Assembly (NCBI RefSeq): GCF_000337775.1
Contig: NZ_AOLQ01000061.1
Location: 1-32,976 of the forward strand
Direction of reading: 5' to 3'
DNA: 32,976 nucleotides
Source: Haloarcula vallismortis ATCC 29715
Lineage (GTDB): Archaea > Halobacteriota > Halobacteria > Halobacteriales > Haloarculaceae
The notes beneath the pieces were generated by a model. It was given only the letters and a program-made list of their open reading frames with translations, ran no database searches and was not told the DNA's origin. Positions 7,256 through 16,921 of this stretch are shown here, one piece after another; the first letter of the stretch is position 1, and each line of letters begins with the position of its first letter. Both the position numbers and the translations under genes were made by a program.

Positions 7256-7262
7256 TTAAATA
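7256..7262 (-). promoter_or_regulatory. TATA-like box of the nuclease gene
   Basis: On the minus strand TATTTAA is centred 28 nt before the ATG at 7231, the position expected for a leaderless haloarchaeal transcript. Confidence 0.6.
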
Positions 7263-7393
7263 TCTGGTCTGTATCGAGAGGTTCTAATGAATAAGCTTTG
7301 AGCAGCCTCCGTACGGGATTTGTGCACGTATTCAGCAGCACGACTTCAACAGATTGTCAGAATCCGAGGACCTCACCAGAGGCAGTAAGGTGT

Positions 7394-9406
7394 CTACTCA
7401 TCGAACGAAAGGACTCGCCTCGCTTTGTCAAAAGGAGACTGGTCTTCATCCCTATCTTCTTGGTTCGATTCTTGCTCCAAGCGTTCTTCGAGAGCAGTCT
7501 CCAGACGGTCGCGTTCGGAGCGGACGGTGGCGAGTTCCGTACGGACCCGGTCGACTTCTGCTTCTAGATCCTCGATTCGCTCCGATTTCTTCTCCAGTTC
7601 AGACTCGAGACGCTCAACCTTCGCTGTCAACAAGCGATTCTTTTCGCGAAGGTGAGCTCGACCCAAGTCGCCAGCTGACTCGTCGCTCGCAGAGGCAGTA
7701 GCGGGTGACTCTGATTCCTTGTCAGCCGCATTCTCATCAGGGGTAACTCGCTCTCGACCGTGTTTCAGCCCCGCCGCTTCGATGGCTTCCAGCGTCTCGT
7801 TGTATGTTTCGTAGCCGGGAAATCCCTCGTAGGTTCCATCCTCTCCCTTACGATCGACGAACGCGTCCTCGGGACAAACCTCGAGCGCGACAGCTGCTTT
7901 CCGAACGGCCCAGAAGGGCATCTGGTCGTAGGACCCGCCGTCGACACGGTCTGATCCAGCGTCCGGGATCCACACCGGGATGTCGTAGCCGGCGCTCCGC
8001 AGTTCGTCGACGGCTGCCCAGTAGTCTTCTCCATCGAGGTCCGCATCGGCGTCGGCAACGATCCCCGTCGCGAGGGCCATCAGTTTCGCCGGCCCTCCGC
8101 CGGCGTTGACTTTCGAGTCACCAAAGGTATTGGCCTGCTCGTCGACGAAACAGGATTGGCCGCTCTCGCTATGCCGCCAGCATGGGTCGAACTGTGGACG
8201 CGGCTGGTTCGGATCCGTATCGTAGGCATCACTCGCGTAGTGGCGAGCGATCTCGGTGATGTCAACCTTTTCGACGGCCTCGTAGACATCCTCTTTGAAC
8301 GGGGTAATGGGCCGTCCTTCGAGGGCACCGTTGAGTTCCTCTAGTCGCTCCTGGCGTCGCTGGAGAGCTTCCTCGCGGCGCTGCTGCCGCTCCTGTTCCC
8401 GTGTACGCTCCGCATCGGCCCACGCCTCCAACGTGTCCTGCCACCCGTCGTGCTCCTCGTAGAAATCCGGCCAGAGCGTCGCGACCAGCGAGTCGACACA
8501 GTCCGTGTGCTCGACCCGGGTGAGGTCATCGGCCCAGCTGACCGCCTGCTCGATGAGTGCGTCGTCGACGGTCTCGAAGGGACGGAGTTTGTAGCGGACG
8601 TCGTCGGTCGCGATCGGGGTGACGACGGCATCGTGGTCGGCGTGGATCGAGAGCGGCGGCTTGTACTGACGGTTCTTGTTGTTCACCCAATCGGGCTGGA
8701 TGACGTCGCCGGCGCCGTCGACGCGCTCGTTCACTCGTGTCTCTGCCTCTTGGAGCCACGCGTTCGAGCGGTCGAGGAACTCGTCGAACACCCGCTCCAG
8801 CGCGTCCGGATCGTCGCTGAAGTGATCCGCAATCGGGAGCGTAGCCTCCGGTGCTCCGAAAACGTACGCGCCTCCGACGGAATCTAGCGCATACACCGCG
8901 TCACGGGACCCATAGAGCGTCGCATACTCCTCGATGTAAGCGTCGAGTGCTCGCTCGACGAGCTCTCGGGTCTGCACGTCAAGATTGCCACGCTGGGGCT
9001 TGATGTCATCAGCAAGGTCGATGTCCCCCCACGCGGGCACCGCTCGGAGATCGACATAGCCGGGAGTCGGGGGCTCATCTTGCCAGACCGTCCTCCCCTC
9101 GGACTCGTCGTACTGACAGGGCTCCCACCGCTGGAAGGCAGTCGGTGTCTTGTAGGTGGTGACGGCGTAGAGCGTCCGCTCCAGGCGGTCGTGAATCTCG
9201 TCGTAGTCGCGATCGAGGCAGGCGACCCGCCCGCGTTGCGGATACCCCGCCTTGATGGCCCCGACGTCGTCGTGGTCGCGCTTGATGTACCACCCGACGA
9301 AGTCGTTCAGGCCGATGGTCGGATAGTCGCTGACGGTCGCCAGCGCCTCGTAGACCGGTTTGGCGTGCCGGTAGTGCTCGCGGATGGCTGATTCGGAGAG
9401 CGTCAT
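7394..9406 (-). CDS. Archaeo-eukaryotic primase (AEP)-like protein with C-terminal coiled coil
   Basis: The 670-residue product reads as a plasmid-type AEP primase. WGDIDLAD at about 126-133 gives a DxD motif I. DSVGGAYVFG (175-184) occupies the place of motif II, which normally ends in a histidine; here it is Y. DWVNNKNRQYKPPLSIHADHDAVVTPI (239-265, read as its parts NNKNRQYK and LSIHAD) resembles the motif III region. A later segment with C/H residues (about 410-450: CWRHSES, SCFVDE) resembles the zinc/PriCT part of plasmid primases. Residues about 575-650 form a long coiled coil (LESELEKKSERIEDLEAEV). It would make primers on transferred or replicating DNA. It lies 39 nt after the coupling ATPase and is probably the last gene of the transfer operon. 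The assignment rests on motif pattern only. Confidence 0.55.
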   Translation of the reverse strand: MTLSESAIREHYRHAKPVYEALATVSDYPTIGLNDFVGWYIKRDHDDVGAIKAGYPQRGRVACLDRDYDEIHDRLERTLYAVTTYKTPTAFQRWEPCQYDESEGRTVWQDEPPTPGYVDLRAVPAWGDIDLADDIKPQRGNLDVQTRELVERALDAYIEEYATLYGSRDAVYALDSVGGAYVFGAPEATLPIADHFSDDPDALERVFDEFLDRSNAWLQEAETRVNERVDGAGDVIQPDWVNNKNRQYKPPLSIHADHDAVVTPIATDDVRYKLRPFETVDDALIEQAVSWADDLTRVEHTDCVDSLVATLWPDFYEEHDGWQDTLEAWADAERTREQERQQRREEALQRRQERLEELNGALEGRPITPFKEDVYEAVEKVDITEIARHYASDAYDTDPNQPRPQFDPCWRHSESGQSCFVDEQANTFGDSKVNAGGGPAKLMALATGIVADADADLDGEDYWAAVDELRSAGYDIPVWIPDAGSDRVDGGSYDQMPFWAVRKAAVALEVCPEDAFVDRKGEDGTYEGFPGYETYNETLEAIEAAGLKHGRERVTPDENAADKESESPATASASDESAGDLGRAHLREKNRLLTAKVERLESELEKKSERIEDLEAEVDRVRTELATVRSERDRLETALEERLEQESNQEDRDEDQSPFDKARRVLSFDE

Positions 9407-9445
9407 CTCATGGACTCCTGCACCTTCTGAGTGGGAGTGAAACGA

Positions 9446-12400
9446 CTACTCACTGGCATCACTTGCTTCCCCCTGGTCGCCGGCGTCGCACAGCTCGATT
9501 CCGACGTAACAGCGCCGCGTCTGGCCGTCCAGCCATTTCTTGTCGCGCTCGAACTCGACCCAGTCACGGAACGCTTGCGTGAACCGATTTTTCGGCTTCA
9601 CGTCGTAGCCCTCTGCTTCCGCGAACTGCTCGTAGGCGTCGTAGACGTCGGCGACTGCGACGACCCCATCGTCGGATTCGATGATGTGTTCGCGACCGAA
9701 CGCACCGATGCCGTACGGATCGTCCTCATTGTCCTCCTGAGCGACTGACTCCTCGTCAGTCCCCTGGGCCGGTTCTACGCCAGCCGGGTGAAGCTTCTCA
9801 GCATCGATTGCCTCTTTGAGCGTGGAGAGCTCCGTGGCCGTCTCCGATTCTGGCGCGTACAGCTGGAGGGCCGGCTCGTTGTCGTCGGTGAGGATACCGA
9901 TAGCGTACGAGCTCTCTGTGTAGTCTGGGACAGGGAGGTCAGTACGGGGCACGAACGGCCGCTTGACAGGCACCCAGTCCGCCTCAAATACCTCCCGTGA
10001 GTCGTAGGTCTCGGGAAGCTCACCAGGCCTGAAGACGGTATACGTCTCGCTCTCAGCATCGTAACTGTACGTCGCCGGGAACTGATCTTTCGACACGCTC
10101 TCGAAGGAGTCAACCCGAGCGTGCTGGTCGCCCGAGCCGTCCTCGAGGACGAGAGCACCGTCACGCTCGAACCAACGTGTATGGCGACTGCCGTCGCTCG
10201 CGGGACGGACGGCAGTCACGCCGTCCGCTGCTCTGGCTCCACCGTTGAATGTGACGTTGTAGTTCGTTGTATACAGCCGTGTCTCCCCCGACGAGAGGGA
10301 GTTCCGCGGCTCCTGAAGGATCTTCGCGAGCCGATTCGCGATATCGGTTGCAGGCTGGCCGTCGTGGTCTGCGACGACGAACAGCGGGACCCGGTCGTGT
10401 TCTTGGGCCTTCCGGAGGTTCGCGAGGACTTTCGCGGGCCGGACGTGGGTCGTGGTCTCGATCTCAATCTGGATCTCGGTGTCGAGGTCTGAATGCGTCG
10501 CGACGGCGTCAGGGCGAGCGTCTCCATTCTGGTCCAGCACTTCCACGGAGAACCCGGCTGTCACGAGGGCTCGTTCAACCGTTGCGAGGGCCGAGTCGTG
10601 CGCTTCTCCGCCCCCAGTCGGTGACGTTGAGGTATCTGCCTGCGCCGCCTGTTCGCCCTCGTCTGTGAGCCGACACTGGACTGCCGACGCCCCCTCTGGA
10701 AGGCCCACCTCGATCAGCGAGGATGCCTCCCGCACATCCGGGAGTGCTTCGTAGCCCTGCGCCTCGATGGTACTCTCGTCGATGCGGGAGAGGAGTTCCT
10801 CATCGACAGCCTCAACTGACACCCACCCGTTCGTCTTGCGAACCTCGTTGGACAGCTGGACGGTACGGATCGCCCGGGCCATCGCCACTTCGAGCGGCAG
10901 TTCGTCAGCGTTCTCTAAGGCGACGTCAGTCGCCGCGTCACGACTCTCGACAGTCGTCCCGCCGGCGACACCATACTCCTCACGAGTATGCTTGTGGACC
11001 GTCTCCAGCGCGTCTTGGAACCGTTCCTCTTCTCCGGGGGTCAGCGGCCGGTCGCTGTCGGGATGACCGGGCGGAATCGGGAGCGGTTCGATGCTGAACG
11101 GGTCCGGACCCGTTTCGCCGAATTGTGGGCTCGGGAGTTGCGCGATCCACTCGCCCCGCGGGAGTGAACTGATACGGTTCTTGAACTCGACCGGGTCCAT
11201 CGCCTCGTGTGAGAGTGCTTCGGCGATGTCGGCGTCGACGGCGATCTTCCCGACGAGGGGGCTGCCGATGTTGTTCAGGACGTTTAGGTAGACCTCGCGG
11301 TTCCCCGCTTCCTTCATCTGCTCGGGGAACTGCGTCACGAGTTCGATCGAGAGCCGGAACTCTCGTCCCTTTTCCAGCAGCGTTGTCAGCGTATCAGAGA
11401 CGACGACAGACGACGCCTCGTCGATGAGCAGATTCGCCACGTAGTCATCCGGCTTCCGGGCCAACTCGTCGCCGTCGCGACGCTTGACGGCGTCGTACAG
11501 CTGCGTGAGAATGACGCCAGTCATCACACGGGCGGCCTCGTCGCGAAGGTCGCCCAAGTCGAAGATCACCACCTTATCCTCGTCGAGGAGTTCGCGGAAG
11601 TCGAACTGCGACTGGGTGTTGTTGAAGATTCGCCGGAGATGGGCGTCTTGCGTGATGTAGTCCATCCGGTTGCTGATGCCGCTCACGACGTTCGAGAACG
11701 TCGCCGGATTCGAGCGCAGGTGTCGCTCCAGTTTCTCCGCGACCTGCGGGTCGCTGGCTCGCGGTGCATCCTCGGGTGTCGGCTCCGGCGGGCCGGCGGC
11801 GTGGAACTGGGTGACCGCGTGTTCGAGTTGATCGTGGGTGAAGTAGTTCGTATCCTGTCGGAAGTGCCCGTTTTCGAGACCGTACTCCTCGTCGTACATC
11901 GCCTTGATGAGGTACTTGATGAGCGTCGGCGAGGCGATGGCATCCTCGTACCGCTCCGGCCCCATCACGAGCTTAATGAGCTCCTCGTAGTGGTCGGCCT
12001 TGTCCTGAACCGCGTCGACGCGTCGGACGCCGTCCTCCAAGGCCGGCGTGATGTCGAAGAACGCGAAGCCGGGCAGGATATCGGGGACCGAGAAGTGGAG
12101 GACGTTCTCCTCGAGGTCGTCGGTACCGAAGCGCTTCGCGTGAGCCCGCATATAGTTCTCGGGGAAATTCCCGCCCTTGGAGTCGATGATGAACACCGGC
12201 CCGTTCGTCTGGTCGTACAGCGAGAGGGCGTCGTTTTCAAGCGCGACAGACTTGCCGGCGCCGCTCTTGGCGAACCGGCCGACATGGAACGGGAGCAGAT
12301 GTGGGGGAATCCGCATCGGCTCTCGTGTCGGCGTGCCGTCCTCGCCGAGACCACGGCCGATTGCCATACCTCGGTCCGTGAACGCCTCCATATGGTCTTG

Positions 12401-13822
12401 TGACGGGAGCGGGAGTGGCGTTCGACTCTCTGGTTCGGCATCGGAACCACGACCGCCTTCGGTTGTGAGGTCAGTCGCTGGCGGAACGACGACGAAGTTC
12501 GCTAACTCCGCCGGTCCGAGGACGAGATCAGGACGCGTCTTTCGCCAGTCGCTCTTTGCTGCGATCTCGGCGTTGAACACCCGGTCGGCGTGCTTCCTAG
12601 CTCGCCGTCCTTTCCGGAGTCCACGACGCGCCCGCTTGGGGCGAAGGCGATAGTGTGACCCGTTCAGGTGGTCGAACACCGACCCGATATCGTCGAGGCG
12701 GTGGTCGACGCGCTCCCGCTGCTGGTCCGTGGTTACCAGCGAAAGCGCTCGCATATTCACCGTAAACGTATGCTGTGGTTCTTTCTCGTCGATGGAATCG
12801 ACTCGCTCCCGACCACCGATGTCGAGGTATCGGCGCTGTCGACCGGTGTTCGAGGGGCTCTGTGGTTCATTCTCCGTGTTTCCGAGGAGTTCCCCGAAGA
12901 ACCAGTCGACAATCCGATCCTCGCCCTCGCGAAGTTTCCGCTGGCGCTCCCGAGCTTCGTGAGTCCAGTCAGGCTTCCGTTGGAAGAGTACCTGAAACGC
13001 GATTGGGTGTTCGGCCCGGGTTAGCTGATCGATGAGTGATGCGAGCGGCGCTCGTGCGTGGTCGTCGTCCTCATCTTCCGTGTTCGTGAACTGGGGTAGC
13101 GTCGTCATCCAGTCCTCGCGACGGGTAGCCCGCCCGTGCCAGGTGATTCCGAGCGGCGTCGTGTCGTCGATACTCAGCTGTGAATGCTCCGGCTGGTGGT
13201 CGACGTCGGGCCCAGAGTCGGACGAATCACTCGTCGTAGGTTCGTCACTCGATCCGGTTCCGAACAGTACTTCGGCGTCGTCCTGCGACGTGGTGCTATC
13301 TGAGACCACGCTTCCGCCGTCACCAACTGGCTCCTGGCTCGTCGTGTCCAGCGGCGTCGCGGGTTCCGAATCTGGCTGGGAGGTATCGCCGGTCTTCTCA
13401 GCCGTTCTGGTAGTCGTCTCGTGCCGGTTGTCGCCCCCGACACTACTGTCGTGAGCTTGCTTTGCTGGTGAGGGAAGCAGCTTCGTCTCTAGGTCGAGTG
13501 TCACCCGCTCAAACGTCACGGTCGGCGGATACAGCGTCCGAAGGCGCTCTTCGAGAGCATCGATCCGTCTATCCGCGCCGTAATAGAACTCGACCGGCTC
13601 GTCTTTCCCTTCGCTCACCGCGAGGAATTCGAATACTGGTGGTGGATTGCCGAAGGGACCGATACTGTCGAGAAGCCCGTCGTTGCCGGCGTCCAGCCCG
13701 TGGAGGCCAGCCAGTTGGCGGACGACGGTCTCCGGCGCGAGGTCACTCCGAGAGGGAGTGATCCGGATATACTCGACGCCGCGATCTGACCCCGTGGGGT
13801 CTGATGGGTGGTTCTCAGTCAT
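9446..13822 (-). CDS. VirD4/HerA-type conjugative DNA-translocation ATPase with C-terminal nuclease-like domain
   Basis: The 1458-residue product is probably the element's coupling protein. The ATPase core has Walker A GRFAKSGAGKS at about 515-525, FIIDSKGGN after it (a usual VirD4/TraG feature), Walker B NLLIDEAS at about 797-804 and a sensor strand LVTQFPEQ near 829. The first 250 residues include a low-complexity S/T/D linker. Past the ATPase lies a PD-(D/E)xK-like region (PDAVA near 1104, IQIEIET near 1117-1123, then a KVLANLRKAQ helix). The C-terminus (about 1373-1446) resembles the winged helix at the end of D5/P4-type primases. ATG 13822 was chosen because it overlaps the VirB4 stop by 8 nt (ATGACTGA); the frame extends to 14050 only as antisense-like sequence. 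It should pump DNA into the T4SS channel. Confidence 0.75.
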   Translation of the reverse strand: MTENHPSDPTGSDRGVEYIRITPSRSDLAPETVVRQLAGLHGLDAGNDGLLDSIGPFGNPPPVFEFLAVSEGKDEPVEFYYGADRRIDALEERLRTLYPPTVTFERVTLDLETKLLPSPAKQAHDSSVGGDNRHETTTRTAEKTGDTSQPDSEPATPLDTTSQEPVGDGGSVVSDSTTSQDDAEVLFGTGSSDEPTTSDSSDSGPDVDHQPEHSQLSIDDTTPLGITWHGRATRREDWMTTLPQFTNTEDEDDDHARAPLASLIDQLTRAEHPIAFQVLFQRKPDWTHEARERQRKLREGEDRIVDWFFGELLGNTENEPQSPSNTGRQRRYLDIGGRERVDSIDEKEPQHTFTVNMRALSLVTTDQQRERVDHRLDDIGSVFDHLNGSHYRLRPKRARRGLRKGRRARKHADRVFNAEIAAKSDWRKTRPDLVLGPAELANFVVVPPATDLTTEGGRGSDAEPESRTPLPLPSQDHMEAFTDRGMAIGRGLGEDGTPTREPMRIPPHLLPFHVGRFAKSGAGKSVALENDALSLYDQTNGPVFIIDSKGGNFPENYMRAHAKRFGTDDLEENVLHFSVPDILPGFAFFDITPALEDGVRRVDAVQDKADHYEELIKLVMGPERYEDAIASPTLIKYLIKAMYDEEYGLENGHFRQDTNYFTHDQLEHAVTQFHAAGPPEPTPEDAPRASDPQVAEKLERHLRSNPATFSNVVSGISNRMDYITQDAHLRRIFNNTQSQFDFRELLDEDKVVIFDLGDLRDEAARVMTGVILTQLYDAVKRRDGDELARKPDDYVANLLIDEASSVVVSDTLTTLLEKGREFRLSIELVTQFPEQMKEAGNREVYLNVLNNIGSPLVGKIAVDADIAEALSHEAMDPVEFKNRISSLPRGEWIAQLPSPQFGETGPDPFSIEPLPIPPGHPDSDRPLTPGEEERFQDALETVHKHTREEYGVAGGTTVESRDAATDVALENADELPLEVAMARAIRTVQLSNEVRKTNGWVSVEAVDEELLSRIDESTIEAQGYEALPDVREASSLIEVGLPEGASAVQCRLTDEGEQAAQADTSTSPTGGGEAHDSALATVERALVTAGFSVEVLDQNGDARPDAVATHSDLDTEIQIEIETTTHVRPAKVLANLRKAQEHDRVPLFVVADHDGQPATDIANRLAKILQEPRNSLSSGETRLYTTNYNVTFNGGARAADGVTAVRPASDGSRHTRWFERDGALVLEDGSGDQHARVDSFESVSKDQFPATYSYDAESETYTVFRPGELPETYDSREVFEADWVPVKRPFVPRTDLPVPDYTESSYAIGILTDDNEPALQLYAPESETATELSTLKEAIDAEKLHPAGVEPAQGTDEESVAQEDNEDDPYGIGAFGREHIIESDDGVVAVADVYDAYEQFAEAEGYDVKPKNRFTQAFRDWVEFERDKKWLDGQTRRCYVGIELCDAGDQGEASDASE

Positions 13823-15908
13823 CCTCCTGTTGAGCAGTGCTGGTTGGGCCCCCACCGTCGGCACGAGCGCCGGCCTGCCGGCTGTCGGGGCTCGCCACAC
13901 TGGCGCTGGATCCGGTCTCGAGTTCGGCCACGTCCGCCGCACCGCCGTCGATGACATGGGCCTCGTAATCACTTGCCCGAATCCGGAGCGGGAACCATCC
14001 CTCCTGGTCGATTCCCACGAGCGCTTCTGAGTACCCGTCTTCGTCCTCACCGGCTTTCGCGGAGGTAACCCAGTTTACCTGCCGTTCGCTGAGGTCAAAC
14101 CACTTGGCGATCTTCTCTTTCTCCTCGTTGACGCGGTGAAGGACGGTCAGCGAACAGAGGTTTGCGATGGTTCTCGCCTCCGGCGTCAGCGCGAACTCAC
14201 CCCCCGTTTGCGTGATGAATTCGAGGCTCAGGTCGAAGTGGCGACTGTGTCGGACGGCCGTCTCCAAGAAGTCCAGCGAGACGGCATCGTTCATCAGGTA
14301 GTGCGCCTCGTCGATACAGAAGACGACGCGCTTGTCGGTCTGCTTGACCCGCTCGTAGACGCTGTTGAACAGCACCTGCATCATAAGGCTGGTCTCCGCC
14401 CGCCCACGGGTGCCTTCTTCCTGATGGAGATCGAGGTAGATGACCTTCGAATCAAGGTCGAATTCGGAGGGTCGAGCCAGATTCTCGAGTTCACCGCCTT
14501 CGCGGAACGACGGTCGGAGGTCCTTGAGCAGCGACTGCGCATCGGACTGGACGGCTTCCTGCTCGCCATCAGTGACGTAGCCGTACTCCTCTGGATCCTC
14601 GACCATCTCCTCGAGGACTTCAATGACGTCGTGGATTGTCGGTGAATCCCGGGTGTGTGTCTCTGGATCCCTGGTGATGCCGCGCTTCTCGTAGGCTTCC
14701 TGGACGGCCCGCCGGAGCGTCTGGTTACGCTCACCGAGCGGGTGGTCCGCGACGTGCTCGAAGAACGTCGCGAAGAAGGTCATCACCCAGTTGATCTGCT
14801 CGCCCCACGGGTCGATGTCGTCGACCTCCTGTAGGACGTGGTCGGGTGTCGGCTTGATCTCCAGTGGGTTCAATCCACGCCGACCACCGACCGTGACGCG
14901 CTCGCCATCGAGCGCCTCGTTGACGCCGGCGAACCCTCGCATCGGGTCGAGCATAATGATGACCGTATCCTCGTCGAACATCGCCCGCCGCACCAGCCGG
15001 AGCTTCGTTGCGAAGGACTTGCCCGCACCGAGGCGGCCGATAACCATCATACAGTAGCCGGTTTGTCGCTTGAACCGGTCGAGGATGAGCGGGCTCGAAT
15101 TCAGCGCGTACGTCCCGTACTCGATGCCGGGTTCAGCAAACGCACCGGAAACGAAGGGGAACATCGCGCCGACAGCACCGCCAAGCATCGGCGTCTTGCT
15201 GTCGAGCGTCTCGTTGAATTGATCGAGGGCGATTGGACTGGCTGAGGTGAACGTCTTCAGCTGGGACCACCGCGGCGTCACCGGCGTCAGATTCGCGGGG
15301 GCCTGCCGGGCAGTCGTTGACACCGACTCAGTGTCGACGTTATCGCGCTCGTCGCCTCTGACCGTGAGGTACGTCGAGACGTCGAACGCCTGCATCGTCG
15401 TGTTCCTGAGGACGTCGTACATCTCCTGGTGGTCCTCTAGGTCTTTCTCGACGCCGCGGGCGCTCGCACGATGCTTCTCGGTCAGGTATTCGTAATCGGC
15501 TTCAAGATCCTCGATCTTGTTCTCCAGCGAATCCAGCGTCTCCCGCGTGTCGCGGGGGTCGATATGGATGCTGATGTCCGTTTGTTGGGTCTCGGCGGCG
15601 GCGTACAGCTTCTCAAGGAAGCCGTCCATCGGTGCATCCGGATACTCTCCGACCCACAGGCTCTGCGCCCACTGATTGTCCGTCCGGAGAGCACTCGGCG
15701 TCCGTTCGATGCTGGATGGTGAGACGACGGTCTGGTGGATTTCGGGAATACCGTCGACTGCCTCACCGTCCCGCTCGTAGGTGACAGTAAGCTGCGACTC
15801 GTCACCGTCTGCGTCCTGCTCGTCAGGCGTCTCATCTTCAGATGTCTCATCGTCGTCGTTGGCTTCCGAACTGTTCGAGCCGGTGAAGGGGAGCAGGTTA
15901 CGAATCAT
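13815..15908 (-). CDS. virB4: VirB4-type T4SS ATPase
   Basis: The product is 697 residues. Walker A GRLGAGKS is at 291-298, followed by a conserved LDPMRGF strand near 320. Walker B VVFCIDEAH is at 528-536, and FITQTGGEF follows. These spacings and motifs fit the VirB4/TrbE/CagE family that powers pilus assembly and substrate transfer at the inner face of the membrane. Residues 17-40 are an acidic linker and about 121-160 are coiled coil. The usual N-terminal domain of VirB4 is short here and seems to be supplied by the preceding gene. The ATG overlaps the previous stop by 4 nt (ATGA). Confidence 0.85.
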   Translation of the reverse strand: MIRNLLPFTGSNSSEANDDDETSEDETPDEQDADGDESQLTVTYERDGEAVDGIPEIHQTVVSPSSIERTPSALRTDNQWAQSLWVGEYPDAPMDGFLEKLYAAAETQQTDISIHIDPRDTRETLDSLENKIEDLEADYEYLTEKHRASARGVEKDLEDHQEMYDVLRNTTMQAFDVSTYLTVRGDERDNVDTESVSTTARQAPANLTPVTPRWSQLKTFTSASPIALDQFNETLDSKTPMLGGAVGAMFPFVSGAFAEPGIEYGTYALNSSPLILDRFKRQTGYCMMVIGRLGAGKSFATKLRLVRRAMFDEDTVIIMLDPMRGFAGVNEALDGERVTVGGRRGLNPLEIKPTPDHVLQEVDDIDPWGEQINWVMTFFATFFEHVADHPLGERNQTLRRAVQEAYEKRGITRDPETHTRDSPTIHDVIEVLEEMVEDPEEYGYVTDGEQEAVQSDAQSLLKDLRPSFREGGELENLARPSEFDLDSKVIYLDLHQEEGTRGRAETSLMMQVLFNSVYERVKQTDKRVVFCIDEAHYLMNDAVSLDFLETAVRHSRHFDLSLEFITQTGGEFALTPEARTIANLCSLTVLHRVNEEKEKIAKWFDLSERQVNWVTSAKAGEDEDGYSEALVGIDQEGWFPLRIRASDYEAHVIDGGAADVAELETGSSASVASPDSRQAGARADGGGPTSTAQQEDD

Positions 15909-16918
15909 GGGTTGGTGATGACGGGGGAGGTGCGAAGCACCTGTTCAGGGTTGCCGTACTCGATCTCCGTGCCGGTCCAATACTCCGCGATAAGACGGGT
16001 GAGCTCGGCCGCATCGACGGGGCGAGTATCACACCCCTCGATGCCACGGAGGCCTCGCTCGACCCGCCGGCGACGCTCGTCCAATTCCTCGAGCATCGCG
16101 GCGCGCTCTTCCTCCTCCGGCGGCGCCGTGACGATCTGGATAAGGATACCCAGCACTGGGATTCCAGCGAGCTTTTCGAGCAGGCTGGCCCGCTCGTACC
16201 GGACCTCCTCAGGTCGGACCGGGATGAGGACGTAGTGGTCACGGATGGTCATCTGGCGCTGTGCGAGCTCCCGGTCGTACCAGTCGACGTAGTGCTCGAT
16301 GAGCGCCTGCAGTCTCTCGTTGGATTTGACGTCCGGGTCGCTCAATCGGTCCTTGTACCGCCCAACGTACTCGTCGGCAGGGAACGACTGCGTTGTGGAA
16401 TAGATCTGAATCGGGAACTCGACGGTCGTATTGACGAAGTCTTGGAAGGCCTCCGTCTTCTGTTCCCATTCCTCGTCGGTCGCCAGCGCCATCGTCGGCG
16501 GTGACACCTGTACTGCGCCCACAAGAGCCCGGTCGGTCCGCTCGATAGCGTCGTGTCGCGGATACACTCGTTCGACGTGGGTGTACTCCTTCGCGTCCTC
16601 GTGGGCAATCTCCGTCTCGCTGCGATGGAACCCCACGAACGTTCCGAGCCAGTCGAGGCTGTTGGTATACCCAGGCGTGAGGTAGACGAACAGGCCGCCG
16701 AAGGCGATCGCAATTGCTGCGACCGGAATGGTCAGCGCGGATACCGGGATGCCGCGAACGGTGAGTGACGGTGGGATGACGACCTGCGTCACTAGGACCA
16801 CCAGGACGCCGGGAAGCCCTGCGACCGCGAGATCCGTCAGCGAGTACTTCCCGAGGAACTGGGTGTCGGTACCGAGCGACTTCGGAATTCGTTTCGCGGG
16901 GTCAGTTGCGGAGCTCAT
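15905..16918 (-). CDS. VirB3/PrgI-like membrane protein with VirB4 N-domain-like part
   Basis: The product is 337 residues. Two transmembrane helices near residues 30-48 and 56-82, joined by a short loop, follow a KYSLTDLAVAG segment like that in PrgI/VirB3 proteins. The cytoplasmic remainder (about 110-337) resembles the N-terminal domain of VirB4: a strand-helix pattern, a DHYVLIPVRPEE strand near 227-238 and a charged EEEERAAMLEEL helix near 268-280. It likely anchors the VirB4 ATPase to the membrane. It sits between the VirB6-like and VirB4 genes, overlaps VirB4 by 4 nt and follows VirB6 by 3 nt. The family call is by topology and order, not by a diagnostic motif. Confidence 0.65.
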   Translation of the reverse strand: MSSATDPAKRIPKSLGTDTQFLGKYSLTDLAVAGLPGVLVVLVTQVVIPPSLTVRGIPVSALTIPVAAIAIAFGGLFVYLTPGYTNSLDWLGTFVGFHRSETEIAHEDAKEYTHVERVYPRHDAIERTDRALVGAVQVSPPTMALATDEEWEQKTEAFQDFVNTTVEFPIQIYSTTQSFPADEYVGRYKDRLSDPDVKSNERLQALIEHYVDWYDRELAQRQMTIRDHYVLIPVRPEEVRYERASLLEKLAGIPVLGILIQIVTAPPEEEERAAMLEELDERRRRVERGLRGIEGCDTRPVDAAELTRLIAEYWTGTEIEYGNPEQVLRTSPVITNP

Positions 16919-16921
16919 GGA

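Noticed and set aside
11639-12403. Long plus-strand open frame (254 codons) opposite the pump gene
   Set aside because: It lies wholly antisense to the ATPase core with Walker motifs, and its composition is that of a mirror frame in GC-rich DNA.
13823-14050. N-terminal extension of the VirD4/HerA-type gene
   Set aside because: The extension is basic and proline-rich, lies inside the VirB4 gene and is not needed. The ATG at 13822 overlaps the VirB4 stop by 8 nt, as at other operon junctions.
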